Positions 1 to 7,403 of a DNA stretch of 37,837 nucleotides are shown here, piece by piece (within the stretch, counting starts at the first letter, position 1; every line of letters begins with the position of its first letter). The position numbers and the translations under genes are program-made. Origin of the DNA: an uncultured Peptoniphilus sp. (GTDB lineage: Bacteria > Bacillota > Clostridia > Tissierellales > Peptoniphilaceae); assembly GCF_946998875.1 (NCBI RefSeq), contig NZ_CAMQAY010000013.1:1-37837 (forward strand), read 5' to 3'. The notes beneath the pieces are model-generated. The model made no database searches. It saw nothing but the letters and a program-made list of their open reading frames with translations, and was not told the origin of the DNA.

Positions 1-417
1 AACTCTACTGGCTTGATTCTCAAGGAACTGTGGGACAATTTCAAAACAAATGAAAATCAAATTTATATAGACGAAGTAGGAAAACCCAACTTCATCTTAA
101 GTCAATATTCAATTGTAAACATGGTTCCTTGCCCAGTAACTTTAGAGCTTAAGGCAAACAGCTTTAATAGGGATCCTATTTCTGCTGAGTATTTGAGGAT
201 GGCGAGAAGGCTTGGCATAGATCCCAAAGACAAAAAGCACAAGGCTTTTATAATCCATCTTGGCGCTGCCTTTGATGAAGAAAGTTTATCTGCTACTCTT
301 GAAAAACTAAGTGCTTGGACAAATATTTTTTTAAATTATGAGGACCCAGGTATGCTTGTTTCCATGAAACAAAGCGAGGGTGGTGACATGCCTTATCTAA
401 ATGGAGAAGAGTGTTAA
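1..417 (+). CDS. Hypothetical protein, 5'-truncated by the window edge, ending at an in-frame TAA
   Basis: I do not recognise the family. The frame is open from base 1, so the real start lies upstream; the TTG at 13 is only the first possible start inside the window and has no ribosome binding site. The visible 138 residues are soluble-looking, with no signal peptide or membrane segment and no motif I can name. The frame stops at TAA (415-417) after ...GEEC. The same frame then stays open with protein-like composition to 771, which suggests the two pieces were once one protein. A selenocysteine reading is excluded because the stop is TAA, not TGA. The gene could also be a genuine short protein. 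Confidence 0.5.
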   Translation, partial: NSTGLILKELWDNFKTNENQIYIDEVGKPNFILSQYSIVNMVPCPVTLELKANSFNRDPISAEYLRMARRLGIDPKDKKHKAFIIHLGAAFDEESLSATLEKLSAWTNIFLNYEDPGMLVSMKQSEGGDMPYLNGEEC

Positions 418-771
418 TTAATCATTCCTAAGTACAGGAATGCCTCTGTTTCTTTAAAGGAATTGGAAATTTCTCAAGATGGAAAGTTAAAAGAAGTGGC
501 AAATGAATTGTTAGATTTTAATGCTTGTGCTGGAACAACTTTTGTCTGTCAAAACATTAGTGATATCGCTCCAAATGGAAAAATCACCATAAGGTACAGG
601 GATGATGTAATAGAATTTTCACCTTCCATTAGTTTGAAGGACGGCAGCTTGATGCTTCCAGAGGGAGTGACTGACGCAGAAGATATCCTTGATTGGAAGA
701 GCCTAGTCCAAAAAAACATTTACTCACCAACTATGTTTGAAATAATGAAGTCTATAATTGGAAAGGGTTAA
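418..771 (+). pseudogene. Probable downstream half of the interrupted gene at 1-417
   Basis: This frame continues directly from the TAA at 415-417 and encodes about 117 residues ending ...IIGKG before TAA at 769-771. The 15 codons between that stop and the TTG at 463 read as ordinary protein (LIIPKYRNASVSLKE), so coding seems to begin before any start codon. The TTG at 463 has AAAGGA only about two bases upstream, which is too close for a normal start. There is no ATG with a Shine-Dalgarno site nearby. I therefore read it as the 3' part of a gene broken by a nonsense mutation. A separate gene starting at TTG 463 (102 residues) is the alternative. No domain is recognised. Confidence 0.45.
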
Positions 772-794
772 TAATATTTGAAGCTATAACCTTT

Positions 795-819
795 GAAGAA
801 AAGTTGCGGCAATTTCTTC
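795..819. repeat. Small inverted repeat GAAGAAA/TTTCTTC
   Basis: Seven-base arms (795-801 and 813-819) flank TTG...CAA, which could extend the stem. It lies between the broken gene and the terminator at 845-874. It has no T-run, so it is not a terminator itself; it may be an mRNA 3' end structure or chance. Confidence 0.3.
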
Positions 820-844
820 AATAATAAAATAAATAAAGAAACAA

Positions 845-874
845 AAAAGGCACTTACAGAAGTAGGTGCCTTTT
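845..874. terminator. Bidirectional intrinsic terminator
   Basis: A 13-bp stem AAAAGGCACTTAC / GTAGGTGCCTTTT with loop AGAA and one G-T pair. The A-run on one side and T-run on the other let it serve both the plus-strand frame ending at 771 and the minus-strand transporter ending at 945. Confidence 0.8.
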
Positions 875-944
875 GTATGCCTAAACTTAGAAAGAATAGT
901 TTAAAATTAATTGTAATTATTATTTGAGCTATTTACTTTTAATG

Positions 945-1853
945 TTATAATTCACTATCTCTAGGCTTGTCCTTTACTGAAAGGAAAACCGTTAAGATAA
1001 TGCAGAAAAAGCCTGCTAATTCTACTAAAGAAAATCTCATTCCTAAAAATATGGAAGCAAGTAGGGTTGCAGAGGCTGGTTCCAAGCAACCTATTAGGGT
1101 TGCCTTAACTGGACCAATATGTTTTACGCCTTCAAGAAAAACTGAAAAGCCAAGTGCTGTTCCAATAACAATTATTATGGCAATCATTAGCCAAGCTATG
1201 AAGTCAAGATCCTTGGGTAAGATCCAAGCCTTGGTCAAGATAGATATGAGTATGCCTCCTAGAAGCATGCCCCAACCAGTTACTATAATATTTCCCCAAC
1301 GAACTATAATTGGTCTGGAAAAAAGTGTATAGGTTATAACACCTACTGCTGAGAGCAAGCCATAAATAAGTCCAGCCTTTGAAATATTCATATTTCCTGG
1401 ATTTCCTCCAGTGGAAATTAAGTAGGTTCCAAAGACAGCCAAGAAGACTGCTATTATTTGAGAAAATCTCATCTTAGTTTTTGTAACTATGGACATAAAT
1501 ACAATCATTATTACTACATTAAGACTTTGCAAGACTGTTGCCGTTGCCGAATCTGAATATTTTATGGCGCTGATAAAGGCGTACTGGCATAATAAAAGTC
1601 CTAGTATGGCAAAGGCAAAGAGCCAAGCTAGGTCCTTGGGGACAGTCCAAATTTTTAAAACCTTATCCTTTTCCTTAAAAGCCCCTAAAATTAATAGTAA
1701 AATTCCTGATAAGACCATTCGTATTGCCGTGACCCAAGATGAATCAATATCATAATTCATAAAAAGATATTGACCACATACACCTGAGATGCCCCAGCTA
1801 ATAGCACCAAAGGATGCAAAAAATAGACCTCTCAAATTATTGTCACTCTTCAA
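945..1853 (-). CDS. EamA/DMT-superfamily membrane transporter
   Basis: A 302-residue very hydrophobic protein with about ten membrane segments in two similar halves, the layout of the drug/metabolite transporter superfamily (EamA domains, RhaT/LicB-like). The N-terminal stretch GAISWGISGV and the C-terminal segment KATLIGCLEPASATLLASIF match the usual EamA pattern of a first helix and a conserved Glu-Pro near helix nine. Members export or import amino acids, sugars or metabolites; the substrate cannot be read from sequence. The start is TTG (1851-1853), supported by GGGAGG seven bases upstream (1861-1866); no ATG is as well placed. It follows the K+ channel gene on the same strand with about 60 bases between, so the two may be co-transcribed. 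It ends at the bidirectional terminator. Confidence 0.85.
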   Translation of the reverse strand: MKSDNNLRGLFFASFGAISWGISGVCGQYLFMNYDIDSSWVTAIRMVLSGILLLILGAFKEKDKVLKIWTVPKDLAWLFAFAILGLLLCQYAFISAIKYSDSATATVLQSLNVVIMIVFMSIVTKTKMRFSQIIAVFLAVFGTYLISTGGNPGNMNISKAGLIYGLLSAVGVITYTLFSRPIIVRWGNIIVTGWGMLLGGILISILTKAWILPKDLDFIAWLMIAIIIVIGTALGFSVFLEGVKHIGPVKATLIGCLEPASATLLASIFLGMRFSLVELAGFFCIILTVFLSVKDKPRDSEL

Positions 1854-1915
1854 AAATCTTCCTCCCTAAATGTTGAATAAAATATTTATATTTTAAGTAA
1901 TAAAAGAAGTTTATT

Positions 1916-2923
1916 TTATTTCATTTCATCTCCTAAATTTTTAAGCTTATCCACTTGTTCTTCTCGTCCAAGAATAATTAGTATATCTCCAATTTTAAAA
2001 GTGTAATCCACTGGAGGATTAAAAAGAAGTTTCCCATCATCAATCTTTTTTATTGCAAGAACAGTGAGACCAGTTTTTCTTGGAATTTCTGCTTCGACTA
2101 ATGTTTTATTTTCTAAATAAGAACCTTTTTTAACAATTACTTCTTCTAAATCAAGTTCTACGTCGCCCATTCTCGTAACAACATCTAAAAAAGAAATTAT
2201 ATTTGGTTTTATCATAAGTGATGCCATTCTATTGCCTGATATTTCTACAGCAGACAAAGTTTTATTTGCTCCAACTTTTAATAATTTTTCACTTCCAGAT
2301 TTAGTGATGGCATTTGCTATAATATAAATTTTTTCATTAAGGTTTCTTGCTGTAAGAACAGTTACAATATTATCTACTTCTGTATCAAGTGCTGCAATAA
2401 GACCTTTAGCTTTTTCAACTCCAGCGTGTTTTAATACATTTTCTTCAGTGGAATGGCCTTCCACAACTAAAATATTATGATGACTATAGTCATCAAGGTC
2501 CTCACGATTGTCAGTTATGACAACAAAATTTAAATTTTCATCTAAAAATTTATTTATAATTACTTCTGCTAATTCTCCAGAGCCACATATTATATAGTGA
2601 TCATTTAAAGCTGAAATTTTTCTCTCCATTTTGTTTCCCTTCCATAAATCAGAAACTTTGCCTTCAACAAACATAGCTACAATAGTTGTAAAGGCATATC
2701 CAACTATACCTACACCTAAAAAAATCATACATATTGAAAATAATTCAGACCAATTACTTGTTGTGCCAACTTCTCCAAAGCCAACGGTGGATATAGTTAT
2801 GACAGTCATATAAAAAGCATCAACAAAGCCTACATCTAATAAAATCATATATCCCACAATGCCTATAATAAGCAAGAGTGAAAAAGCATATAAAATAAAT
2901 TTGATTTTTCTTCTTTCGTCCAT
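1916..2923 (-). CDS. Potassium channel protein with RCK (TrkA-N/TrkA-C) domain
   Basis: A 335-residue protein of the two-helix K+ channel type (MthK/Kch-like). TM1 spans about residues 9-29, the pore helix and selectivity filter TVGFG lie at 46-50, and TM2 at about 61-86. A cytoplasmic RCK domain starts near 108 with the nucleotide-binding loop CGSGELAE (113-120), followed by a TrkA-C subdomain at about 250-330. Family knowledge: four subunits form a K+-selective pore gated by ligand binding to the RCK ring (Ca2+, nucleotides or c-di-AMP in various members); the ligand here is unknown. The ATG start has AAGGAGAGG just upstream. A TATAAT-like box on the minus strand lies at 2945-2950, without a convincing -35. 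Confidence 0.9.
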   Translation of the reverse strand: MDERRKIKFILYAFSLLLIIGIVGYMILLDVGFVDAFYMTVITISTVGFGEVGTTSNWSELFSICMIFLGVGIVGYAFTTIVAMFVEGKVSDLWKGNKMERKISALNDHYIICGSGELAEVIINKFLDENLNFVVITDNREDLDDYSHHNILVVEGHSTEENVLKHAGVEKAKGLIAALDTEVDNIVTVLTARNLNEKIYIIANAITKSGSEKLLKVGANKTLSAVEISGNRMASLMIKPNIISFLDVVTRMGDVELDLEEVIVKKGSYLENKTLVEAEIPRKTGLTVLAIKKIDDGKLLFNPPVDYTFKIGDILIILGREEQVDKLKNLGDEMK

Positions 2924-3008
2924 AAGCCTCTCCTTATAAGAGAGATTATAGTATACTTTAATATAAAAAACTATAAGTTTGAATATTATTAGTTATTATT
3001 TTAGTGGA

Positions 3009-3031
3009 AATTTTATTTAAAATATAAAATT
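3009..3031. repeat. AT-rich palindrome upstream of the tetR-type gene, candidate operator
   Basis: Perfect 8-base arms AATTTTAT / ATAAAATT with a 7-base spacer, in the 205-base gap between the divergent K+ channel and regulator genes. TetR proteins bind palindromes of about this size next to their own genes, but in such AT-rich DNA this could arise by chance. Confidence 0.25.
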
Positions 3032-3128
3032 GGAAAGTTTAAAAATTATTTCTCTCTTTCTCCATTTTAATATTTCATAAATTGGGAAAGTATATAACAA
3101 AGAACATTATTTTAGGAAGGGGTCTTAT

Positions 3129-3719
3129 ATGGCGAAAAATTATACTAAAGACTTGATACGAAAAGAATTTATTAAGCTTTTAAATAAAAAGAAGTTACAT
3201 AATATTACTGTTACTGAACTTGCTAAGGCATGCAACATTGAGAGAAAAACTTTTTATTATCATTATGATAATTTGACAGAGTTGGTAAAAGAAATCTTTG
3301 ATGAGGAACTGGATATAGTAATTGAAGAGTTTAACGAAACTTTGTCCTGGGAAGAAAGTTTTATTTCAGCTGCTAAATTTATTTTAGATAATAAGAAAAT
3401 GGTAAAGCACATTTATGAGTCTGATTATAGAGTTGACCTTGAAAAATATATTTTTTCTATTTCAGGTGAAATTATGAAAAAATATGTTGAAAGAGTTGCC
3501 AAGGATACAAAAGCTCAAGAAATTGATATAAAACTTATTACTTATTTTTATCAATGTGCCCTAAGTTCCGCCCTAATTCAATGGGTAGCAACTGATATGA
3601 AAACAGATCCAAAAGCAATTGCTCGTAGGATTGGAGAGTTAATGGATGGAAATATTTTACTTTCTTTAAAGAGAAGTGAAAAATTGGAAAAGTTTACCCA
3701 AAATTTTGATATTGAGTAA
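3129..3719 (+). CDS. TetR/AcrR-family transcriptional regulator
   Basis: A 196-residue protein with an N-terminal helix-turn-helix (about residues 24-47, ITVTELAKACNIERKTFYYH) of the TetR type, including the FYYHYDN recognition-helix end. An all-helical ligand/dimer domain follows, resembling the DhaS-like TetR C-terminal domain. The start ATG is preceded by AGGAAGGGG. It lies 99 bases upstream of the oleate hydratase gene on the same strand, so its likely job is to control that gene, possibly with a free fatty acid as ligand. This is inference from context; no effector can be read from the sequence. Confidence 0.85.
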   Translation: MAKNYTKDLIRKEFIKLLNKKKLHNITVTELAKACNIERKTFYYHYDNLTELVKEIFDEELDIVIEEFNETLSWEESFISAAKFILDNKKMVKHIYESDYRVDLEKYIFSISGEIMKKYVERVAKDTKAQEIDIKLITYFYQCALSSALIQWVATDMKTDPKAIARRIGELMDGNILLSLKRSEKLEKFTQNFDIE

Positions 3720-3818
3720 AAGTTACCCAAGTACGCTCTTTTGGTAGATGATACTTTACCTTATAAATGTTTTAATGAATACAGAAGGAAAGATAAAGAA
3801 CTATTAAAGGGGGATATT

Positions 3819-5612
3819 ATGGAACTTAAAACTCGTGATAAAAGACTTAAATTAACTAATGGAGATTTTCAAAGATTAGTTAAGGCTAGAAAGCCTGAAG
3901 GTATTGAAGAAAAGTCTGCATATCTAGTTGGAACAGGAATTGCAGCACTTACTGCAGCTTGCTTTTTAATTAGAGATGCTCACATGGAAGGTAAAAAAAT
4001 TACTTTCTTAGAACAATTAGATATTCCTGGTGGTTCACTTGACGGTGAATACATGGATACTAGAGGATATGTTGCTCGTGGTGGTAGAGAAACTGGGGCT
4101 CACTTCGAATGTCTATGGGATATTTGGAGTTCTATCCCAAGCTTAGAAGACCCAGAAATGAGTGTTTTAGATGATTATTTTTATACAAACTATGATGATC
4201 CAAACTATAGTAATTGCCGTATAACTCATAAACAAGGTGAACGTTATGATAATGGTAAATTTAATCTTACACAAGATCAAGTTAAAGAAATAGCTGAACT
4301 TTGTATGACCAAGGATGAATTACTTGAAGATAAAGCAATAGAAGATGTGTTCTCAGATGGACTTTTAAATTCTGACTTCTGGACTTTGTGGAGAACAATG
4401 TTTGCCTTTGAAAATTGGCACTCTGCCTTAGAAATGAAACTATATTTAAATCGTTTCATTCACCATGTTGGCGGACTTACAAATTTATCTGCCCTTAGAT
4501 TTACAAGATATGACCAATACAATTCAATTGTAAAACCTATGGTTAAGTATCTTGAAAACCACGGATGTAAATTCCAATACAATATTAAAGTAACAGATGT
4601 AGATTTTGATATTTCTGAAAACAGAAAGGTTGCTACAAAAATAATAGCTGAGGATAAAGATGGAAATGATAAGTCTATTGACTTAACAGAAAATGATTTA
4701 TTATTCATCACAAATGGTTCTATGACAGAAAATTCTTCTTATGGTGATGACAATACTCCAGCAGAACTTTCAGATGAACAAAGTGGTTGCTGGGAAATGT
4801 GGAAAAACATTGCTAAAAAATCAGATGACTTTGGTAATCCTGAAGTATTTTGCTCTGATGTAGAAAAGAGTAATTGGGAATCATGTACAGTTACTTGCCA
4901 TGATGACTCTGTTCCAAAATATATTGAAAAAATTACAAAGAGGAGTCCTTACGGTGGAAAGACTGTAACTGGTGGTATAGTAACTTGTGTAGATTCAAGC
5001 TGGCTTATGTCTTGGACAATAAATAGACAAGGACAATACCCAGAACAACCTGAAAACGACATTTGTGTTTGGGTTTATGGTTTATTTACAGATGTTGAAG
5101 GCGACTACATCAAAAAGAAAATGAGAGATTGTACTGGAAAAGAAATTACAAAAGAATGGTTATATCATATTGGAGTTCCTGTAAATGAAATTGATGCACT
5201 TGCAGAAACTTGCACAGCTGTACCTGTTATGATGCCTTACATTACAGCTCAATTCATGCCTAGAAAATTTGGCGATAGGCCACTTGTTGTTCCAAAGGGA
5301 GGAGTAAACTTTGCCTTCTTAGGACAATTTGCAGAAACTTTAGACGACCCAGGAAGAGATACAGTATTTACAACAGAATATTCTGGAAGAACAGCTATGG
5401 AAGCAGTTTATGTACTTTGTGGCGTAGAAAAAGCTGTACCAGAAGTTTTTGCTTCAAGATATGACATAAGATATCTTCTAAATGGAATGGTAGCACTATC
5501 AGATGGAAAAAAACCTGAACTTCCACTTAGCCCACTACAAAAAATTAAACTTGCTAAGCGCATAAAGGGCACTGACATTGAAGAAATGTTAAAAGAATTT
5601 AATATTATTTAA
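3819..5612 (+). CDS. ohyA: Oleate hydratase (FAD-dependent, MCRA family)
   Basis: A 597-residue enzyme that adds water across the cis-9 double bond of free oleate (and related unsaturated fatty acids) to give 10-hydroxystearate (EC 4.2.1.53). It has an N-terminal FAD-binding loop VGTGIAALTAA (about 37-47), the family signature RGGRE (Glu91, matching the catalytic acid of characterised hydratases), and ETGAHFECLWD. The length fits the family (about 565-650). The frame is open back to a TTG at 3741, but the ATG at 3819 with AAGGGGG at 3807-3813 is clearly the start. In commensals and staphylococci the enzyme detoxifies host antimicrobial fatty acids. It probably forms a unit with the preceding TetR-type gene and ends at a strong terminator. 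Confidence 0.95.
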   Translation: MELKTRDKRLKLTNGDFQRLVKARKPEGIEEKSAYLVGTGIAALTAACFLIRDAHMEGKKITFLEQLDIPGGSLDGEYMDTRGYVARGGRETGAHFECLWDIWSSIPSLEDPEMSVLDDYFYTNYDDPNYSNCRITHKQGERYDNGKFNLTQDQVKEIAELCMTKDELLEDKAIEDVFSDGLLNSDFWTLWRTMFAFENWHSALEMKLYLNRFIHHVGGLTNLSALRFTRYDQYNSIVKPMVKYLENHGCKFQYNIKVTDVDFDISENRKVATKIIAEDKDGNDKSIDLTENDLLFITNGSMTENSSYGDDNTPAELSDEQSGCWEMWKNIAKKSDDFGNPEVFCSDVEKSNWESCTVTCHDDSVPKYIEKITKRSPYGGKTVTGGIVTCVDSSWLMSWTINRQGQYPEQPENDICVWVYGLFTDVEGDYIKKKMRDCTGKEITKEWLYHIGVPVNEIDALAETCTAVPVMMPYITAQFMPRKFGDRPLVVPKGGVNFAFLGQFAETLDDPGRDTVFTTEYSGRTAMEAVYVLCGVEKAVPEVFASRYDIRYLLNGMVALSDGKKPELPLSPLQKIKLAKRIKGTDIEEMLKEFNII

Positions 5613-5638
5613 TATATTTTTAGATTTTAAGAAAAATT

Positions 5639-5663
5639 GGGACGGTTCTATCGTCCCTTTTTT
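5639..5663 (+). terminator. Intrinsic terminator of the oleate hydratase gene
   Basis: Stem GGGACG/CGTCCC (5639-5644, 5652-5657), closed by a G-T pair around a short loop, followed by six T. Confidence 0.9.
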
Positions 5664-5697
5664 ATACTTTAGGGGCAAAATTTTCATCAAGACGACA

Positions 5698-5736
5698 AAA
5701 AGCTTTTAGGATTAGAAAATCTTAGGAGCTTTTTTT
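5698..5736 (+). terminator. Second hairpin with T-run between oleate hydratase and GNAT genes
   Basis: A long stem with G-T pairs: 5698-5713 pairs with 5718-5733 around loop AGAA, followed by a T-run. It lies only 34 bases after the first terminator and may act as a back-up, or end an antisense or leader transcript. Confidence 0.6.
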
Positions 5737-5821
5737 CTGTAATTTAATATATAATAAGATTAAGTACACAAACAATGTAATTAAATAAAGTGACAAATAA
5801 ATTTTAAATTAGGAGATTGAT

Positions 5822-6343
5822 ATGATAATAAGAAAAGCAAAGGCAGGTGACCTAGACGCAATTGAAAAAATATATAATAAGATACTTTTAAAAGAAGAAA
5901 TGGGTCAGCTTACTACTGGTTGGGAGCGAGGAATTTATCCAAAGAGAGAAACAGCTGAGGCAGCTCTTAAAAGAAATGATATGTTTGTTATGGAAGATGA
6001 AGGATCTATTGTTGGAAGTGGCGTGATAAATAAAGACCAGCTAGATGTCTACGCAAAGGGAAAATGGAAATTTGCTGCCAAAGATTCCGAAGTCATGGTT
6101 CTTCACACTCTTGCTATTGATACAGATAAAAGTGGAAGAGGATATGGAAAGAGATTTGTAAAATTTTATGAAGACTATGGGAGGAAAAGTGGCTGCAAGT
6201 ATTTGCGAATGGATACAAATGAAAGAAATAAACCTGCACGCAGCCTTTACAAGAAGCTAGGCTTTGATGAAATTGATTGTCTCTCTTGCATTTTTAATGG
6301 ACTTAAGGGAGTAAATCTAATTTTATTTGAAAAAAAGCTTTAA
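5822..6343 (+). CDS. GNAT-family N-acetyltransferase
   Basis: A 173-residue single-domain GNAT protein. It opens with MIIRKAKAGDLDAIEKIY, typical of the fold. Motif A is at about residues 99-120, with the acetyl-CoA pyrophosphate loop SGRGYGK, and a C-terminal Asn-rich segment (NERNKPARSLYKKLGF) is typical of motif B. It transfers an acetyl group from acetyl-CoA to an amine; the acceptor is unknown. The start has AGGAG seven bases before ATG. The nitrilase gene follows after 38 bases on the same strand, so the two are probably co-transcribed. The pairing recalls Nit1C-type clusters, but their radical SAM and AIR-synthase-like genes are absent here. Confidence 0.9.
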   Translation: MIIRKAKAGDLDAIEKIYNKILLKEEMGQLTTGWERGIYPKRETAEAALKRNDMFVMEDEGSIVGSGVINKDQLDVYAKGKWKFAAKDSEVMVLHTLAIDTDKSGRGYGKRFVKFYEDYGRKSGCKYLRMDTNERNKPARSLYKKLGFDEIDCLSCIFNGLKGVNLILFEKKL

Positions 6344-6381
6344 ATAAAAAATTATCAATAAATTATAAATTGGAGAGGGTT

Positions 6382-7302
6382 ATGAAAGATATTGAAAAAA
6401 TTTGTAGGGTCGCCTTGGTGCAAGCTGAGCCAGTTATGTTTGATAAAAATTCATCTTTGGATAAGGCTCTAAAATATATTGAAGAAGCAAGTAAAAAAGA
6501 TCCAGACTTAATTGTCTTCCCTGAACTTTTTATTCCTGGCTATCCCATTGGCATGAATTTTGGTTTTAGCATGGGGAAGAGAAGTGAAGGTGGACGAAAA
6601 GACTGGATGCGCTATTATAATGCATCCCTAGTCCCAGATGATGAAGAATTTCAAGAACTAATAGAGGCCTCTAAAAAAATTGGAGCTTACATAAGTTTAG
6701 GATTTTCAGAAAGAGATTCAGTTAGCGGCACACTTTATAACAGCAATGTTATTTTTGAACCCAAGGGGTCTTATAAAATACATAGGAAATTAAAGCCAAC
6801 TGGAAGTGAACGACTTGTTTGGGGAGATGCCAACAGAAATTATTTTCCAATCACAGAAACAGCCTTTGGTTCTATTGGCAGTTTAATCTGCTGGGAAAGT
6901 TACATGCCACTTGCTCGTGTTGCTCTCTATGAAAAGGGAATTACAATTTATATTTCGCCTAACAACAATGACAATCCAGAGTGGCAGGCAACAATTCAGC
7001 ACATAGCAATAGAGGGCAAGTGCTTTTTCATCAATGCCGACATGATTGTCAGGTCTTCCTCTTATCCAAGGGATATAAATGAAATAGAGGCCCTAAAGGA
7101 TTTGCCAAGCCTTGTGTGCAGAGGTGGCAGCTGCATTATTGACCCCTACGGACATTATTTGACTGACCCTGTTTGGGATAAGGAAGAAATAATTTACGCA
7201 GACCTTGACATGACTTTGGTGGCTGCCTGCAAGATGGAGCACGATGCAGTGGGACATTATGCCAGACCGGATGTCTTGGAACTAAGGGTTAATGAGAAGT
7301 AA
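6382..7302 (+). CDS. Nitrilase (carbon-nitrogen hydrolase, branch 1-like)
   Basis: A 306-residue member of the nitrilase superfamily. The Glu-Lys-Cys triad is visible: Glu48 in FPELFIPGYP, Lys136 in HRKLKPT, Cys170 in ICWESYMP. The ICWE-YMPL and RKLKPT wording is that of true nitrilases, which convert a nitrile to acid and ammonia (EC 3.5.5.-), rather than of amidases. The substrate is unknown. The frame opens at TTG 6370, but ATG 6382 with GGAGAGG at 6372-6378 is the likely start. It follows the GNAT gene by 38 bases and ends before a bidirectional terminator. Family members form spiral oligomers and need no cofactor. Alternative: a cyanide- or amide-acting relative. Confidence 0.88.
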   Translation: MKDIEKICRVALVQAEPVMFDKNSSLDKALKYIEEASKKDPDLIVFPELFIPGYPIGMNFGFSMGKRSEGGRKDWMRYYNASLVPDDEEFQELIEASKKIGAYISLGFSERDSVSGTLYNSNVIFEPKGSYKIHRKLKPTGSERLVWGDANRNYFPITETAFGSIGSLICWESYMPLARVALYEKGITIYISPNNNDNPEWQATIQHIAIEGKCFFINADMIVRSSSYPRDINEIEALKDLPSLVCRGGSCIIDPYGHYLTDPVWDKEEIIYADLDMTLVAACKMEHDAVGHYARPDVLELRVNEK

Positions 7303-7350
7303 AAAAATATATAAAAAAACATAAAATTTGAAGAAAAAAGGGACAAATAA

Positions 7351-7390
7351 AAAAAAGACTGGTAGATAAAATTATCCGCCAGTCTTTTTT
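7351..7390. terminator. Bidirectional terminator between convergent nitrilase and HerA-like genes
   Basis: Arms AAAAAAGACTGG and CCAGTCTTTTTT, with an inner GATAA/TTATC pairing, so the stem is long. Runs of A and T on either side fit termination in both directions. Confidence 0.85.
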
Positions 7391-7403
7391 GATTTAAAAT
7401 AAA

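Noticed and set aside
967..1332. Plus-strand 121-codon frame opposite the EamA transporter
   Set aside because: It lies wholly antisense to a clear membrane transporter, has no ribosome binding site, and reads as low-quality protein.
3741..3818. N-terminal extension of oleate hydratase from TTG 3741
   Set aside because: The 26 extra residues are unlike the family, and ATG 3819 has a strong AAGGGGG site at the right distance.
5822..7302. A complete Nit1C cluster
   Set aside because: The radical SAM, AIR-synthase-like and other cluster genes are absent; only the GNAT and nitrilase genes are present.
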